Shown piece after piece: positions 62,099 through 64,000 of a DNA stretch of 64,000 nucleotides (positions are counted from its first letter, which is position 1; every line of letters starts with the position of its first letter). The DNA comes from Marinobacter sp. F4218. Lineage in GTDB: Bacteria; Pseudomonadota; Gammaproteobacteria; Pseudomonadales; Oleiphilaceae. The stretch is taken from assembly GCF_019443085.1 (NCBI RefSeq), contig NZ_JAHZIL010000001.1, positions 16,477 to 80,476 on the forward strand, written 5' to 3'. A program made the translations under genes and the position numbers. The notes under the pieces were generated by a model, which saw nothing but the letters and a program-made list of their open reading frames with translations, was not told the DNA's origin and searched no databases.

Positions 62099-63337
62099 AT
62101 GGCGCTGTTGGTTCAGAAATTTGGTGGCACCTCGGTTGGCACAACCGAGCGAATTGAAGCGGTTGCCGACAAGGTTTCCCGGTTCCGCAAGGAAGGTCAT
62201 GATGTAGTGGTGGTGGTTTCAGCCATGAGTGGCGAAACCAACCGCCTGATTGCTCTGGCCTCGAACATTATGGAAGAGCCGACGCCCCGTGAAATGGACG
62301 TTCTGGTCTCCACTGGCGAGCAGGTCACCATTGCGCTGTTGTCCATGGCCCTGCAGAAACGGGGCTGTGATGCCCGGTCCTACACCGGCTCCCAGGTGCG
62401 GATTGTGACTGACAGCACGCACACCAAGGCGCGCATCAAACAGATCGATGAGCAGCGCATGCGGGAAGACCTCGATGCGGGCCGGGTTGTGGTTGTGGCC
62501 GGTTTTCAGGGTATTGATGAATGCGGCAACATAACCACGTTGGGGCGGGGTGGTTCGGACACCACGGCCGTTGCTCTGGCCGCTGCCCTCAAGGCGGACG
62601 AGTGCCAGATCTACACCGATGTTGACGGTGTCTACACAACTGATCCCCGCGTTGTCGACAGTGCCCGGCGCCTGGACCGGATTACCTTTGAAGAAATGAT
62701 CGAAATGGCGAGTCTGGGCTCCAAGGTTCTCCAGATCCGTTCGGTAGAATTTGCAGGCAAATACAACGTTCCATTACGGGTTCTTTCCAGCTTCCAGGAA
62801 GGTGAAGGTACCCTGATCACTCTTGAGGATGAAAACGCCATGGAGCAACCGGTTGTTTCCGGCATCGCTTTTAACCGCGACGAAGCAAAACTGACCATCG
62901 TCGGCGTTCCCGACACGCCGGGAAGTGCATTGCGCATTCTGAAACCGGTAAGCGATGCTAATATTGAAGTAGATATGATCGTTCAGAACGTGGGCGAGGA
63001 TAACAAGACCGCGTTCACGTTCACCGTGCACCGCAACGATTTCAAGCGCGCGAAGGAAGTTCTGCAGCGGGTTTCGGATGAACTGGGTGCCCGTGAAGTG
63101 GGTGGCGACAGCAAGATTGCCAAGGTAAGTATCGTCGGCGTAGGCATGCGGTCCCACGCCGGTGTTGCCACCCGAATGTTTGAGGCGTTGTCCCATGAGG
63201 GCATCAATATTCAGATGATCTCCACATCGGAAATCAAGATTTCCGTGGTGATTGATGAAAAATATCTCGAGCTGGCGGTTCGCGCACTGCATAGTGAGTT
63301 TGAACTGGACAAGCCCGCGGTAGAAGAAGAGGTCTGA
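62099..63337 (+). CDS. lysC: Aspartate kinase
   Basis: A 412-residue enzyme that phosphorylates aspartate, the first step toward Lys, Thr and Met. Start 62099 ([14 protein letters not shown]) is supported by GGAAAAA before it. Catalytic KFGGTSVG is at residues 7-14, [20 protein letters not shown] near residue 137, and two ACT domains for feedback fill the last 150 residues ([34 protein letters not shown]). No internal methionine-start beta form is obvious by eye. It is followed after 187 bases by csrA. Confidence 0.97.
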   Translation: MALLVQKFGGTSVGTTERIEAVADKVSRFRKEGHDVVVVVSAMSGETNRLIALASNIMEEPTPREMDVLVSTGEQVTIALLSMALQKRGCDARSYTGSQVRIVTDSTHTKARIKQIDEQRMREDLDAGRVVVVAGFQGIDECGNITTLGRGGSDTTAVALAAALKADECQIYTDVDGVYTTDPRVVDSARRLDRITFEEMIEMASLGSKVLQIRSVEFAGKYNVPLRVLSSFQEGEGTLITLEDENAMEQPVVSGIAFNRDEAKLTIVGVPDTPGSALRILKPVSDANIEVDMIVQNVGEDNKTAFTFTVHRNDFKRAKEVLQRVSDELGAREVGGDSKIAKVSIVGVGMRSHAGVATRMFEALSHEGINIQMISTSEIKISVVIDEKYLELAVRALHSEFELDKPAVEEEV

Positions 63338-63491
63338 GCAAGCAGATATCAGGTCGATCTGTAGGACCTCCTTGAATAAGGGAACCATTTATTGAGCCTA
63401 TGACAAAACGGAACCGTATAAGGGGATGTGCGTCTTTTGATCGGTCAGTGGTCCCGCTATAAATGCGATAGTAAATAACAAATCATTTGTC

Positions 63492-63523
63492 GGAACAGGT
63501 AGCTCTGGATAGGGAGTAAGGGA
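63492..63523 (+). promoter_or_regulatory. csrA leader with four GGA motifs around the ribosome site
   Basis: GGA occurs at 63492-63494, 63507-63509, 63513-63515 and 63521-63523. The last two overlap the AGGGAGTAAGGG ribosome site directly before the csrA ATG. GGA is the CsrA recognition core, so the protein may repress its own translation, as in E. coli. Confidence 0.5.
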
Positions 63524-63524
63524 T

Positions 63525-63722
63525 ATGTTGATTTTGACTCGCCGCGTTGGCGAAACTCTGATGGTGGGTGATGAAATCACCGTAACCGTACTCGGAGTGA
63601 AGGGGAACCAGGTGCGAATTGGCGTGAATGCCCCGAAGGAAGTAGCGGTTCACCGTGAAGAAATCTACCAGCGTATTCAGTCGGAGAAGGGCTCTGAAGA
63701 GCCGGAACCGGGCAATAGCTGA
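63525..63722 (+). CDS. csrA: Carbon storage regulator CsrA (RsmA)
   Basis: A 65-residue RNA-binding dimer that recognises GGA in mRNA leaders and controls translation of stationary-phase, biofilm and motility genes. [18 protein letters not shown] and [25 protein letters not shown] (residues 25-49, split) are the whole CsrA fold, including the RNA-binding Arg44-type residue in AVHREE. The strong ribosome site overlaps GGA motifs. It is followed by a strong terminator and by tRNA-Ser, the same layout as in pseudomonads. Confidence 0.98.
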   Translation: MLILTRRVGETLMVGDEITVTVLGVKGNQVRIGVNAPKEVAVHREEIYQRIQSEKGSEEPEPGNS

Positions 63723-63727
63723 GAGAT

Positions 63728-63763
63728 AAAAAGCCGTTCAAGTGAGACCTGAACGGCTTTTTT
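63728..63763 (+). terminator. Rho-independent terminator after csrA
   Basis: A 10-bp perfect stem AAGCCGTTCA/TGAACGGCTT with a 9-base loop and a T-run, preceded by an A-run. It starts 6 bases after the csrA stop. Confidence 0.92.
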
Positions 63764-63807
63764 ATTTGCCAGGGAAATCGGGATGGAAAAATCGCCTGTC
63801 AACCCTA

Positions 63808-63836
63808 TGAAAACAGAAAAATTATGGTAGTATACG
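63808..63836 (+). promoter_or_regulatory. Candidate promoter for tRNA-Ser
   Basis: TGAAAA (63808-63813), a 17-base spacer and TATACG (63831-63836), followed by the GC-rich discriminator CCCC typical of stable-RNA promoters. It ends 12 bases before the tRNA. The -35 is weak. Confidence 0.4.
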
Positions 63837-63848
63837 CCCCGTTCTCAA

Positions 63849-64000
<152 letters not shown>

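Noticed and set aside
63352..63380. Terminator after lysC (AGGTC...GACCT)
   Set aside because: Only 5 bp of stem and no T-run.

Overview
This window is a stretch of core chromosome from a GC-rich marine-type gammaproteobacterium. Protein sequences and gene order (mtnDC; dnaE-accA-tilS-pyrG-kdsA-eno-ftsB-ispDF-truD-surE-pcm-nlpD-rpoS; rsxABCDGE-nth; nadC-DUF1631-ampDE; pepA-holC-valS; lptFG; alaS-lysC-csrA-tRNA-Ser) match the Pseudomonas/Marinobacter lineage. Marinobacter is my best guess from protein style. There is no rRNA here to test it.

Layout. 1-5.8 kb: end of a methionine-salvage pair (mtnD, mtnC), a DUF3080 lipoprotein, an orphan GspE/PilB-type ATPase, then DUF2069, wrbA, arsC and a TlpA-like lipoprotein. 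5.8-23.3 kb: a long plus-strand housekeeping run for replication, fatty-acid, CTP, Kdo and isoprenoid synthesis and tRNA modification, ending with nlpD-rpoS. 23.4-32.4 kb: a secreted chalcone-isomerase-like protein, then on the minus strand metG-rsxABCDGE-nth (Rsx/Rnf electron-transport complex). 32.5-36.2 kb: mrp/apbC, dcd, a YjaG-like gene and avtA. 36.2-43.7 kb: minus-strand DUF3108 and purMN, divergent from DUF2066, a CDP-alcohol phosphatidyltransferase, hda, an orphan ParA and a YqcC-like gene, then nadC. 43.9-49.9 kb: DUF1631, ampD, ampE and a chemoreceptor with a good flagellar-sigma promoter. 49.9-56.3 kb (minus): cobalamin adenosyltransferase, a ketopantoate-reductase-like gene, valS, holC and pepA. 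56.5-64 kb: lptFG, an RDD protein, alaS, lysC, csrA and tRNA-Ser(GCT).

There are no insertion sequences, prophage genes, CRISPR arrays, toxin-antitoxin pairs or other signs of transfer. Coding density is very high and no gap exceeds about 230 bases. Many genes overlap at ATGA/GTGA junctions (translational coupling). Two global regulators (rpoS, csrA) lie in the window.

I did not find a convincing undescribed system. The observations most worth checking are regulatory or small protein variants: a perfect inverted repeat enclosing the putative -10 of alaS, A-rich Hfq-like motifs in the rpoS leader, a substituted flavinylation motif in RsxD, a sigma-28 promoter on the chemoreceptor gene, helically phased TGAC repeats before the DUF1631 gene, and conserved orphans (GspE-like ATPase, ParA, DUF1631).
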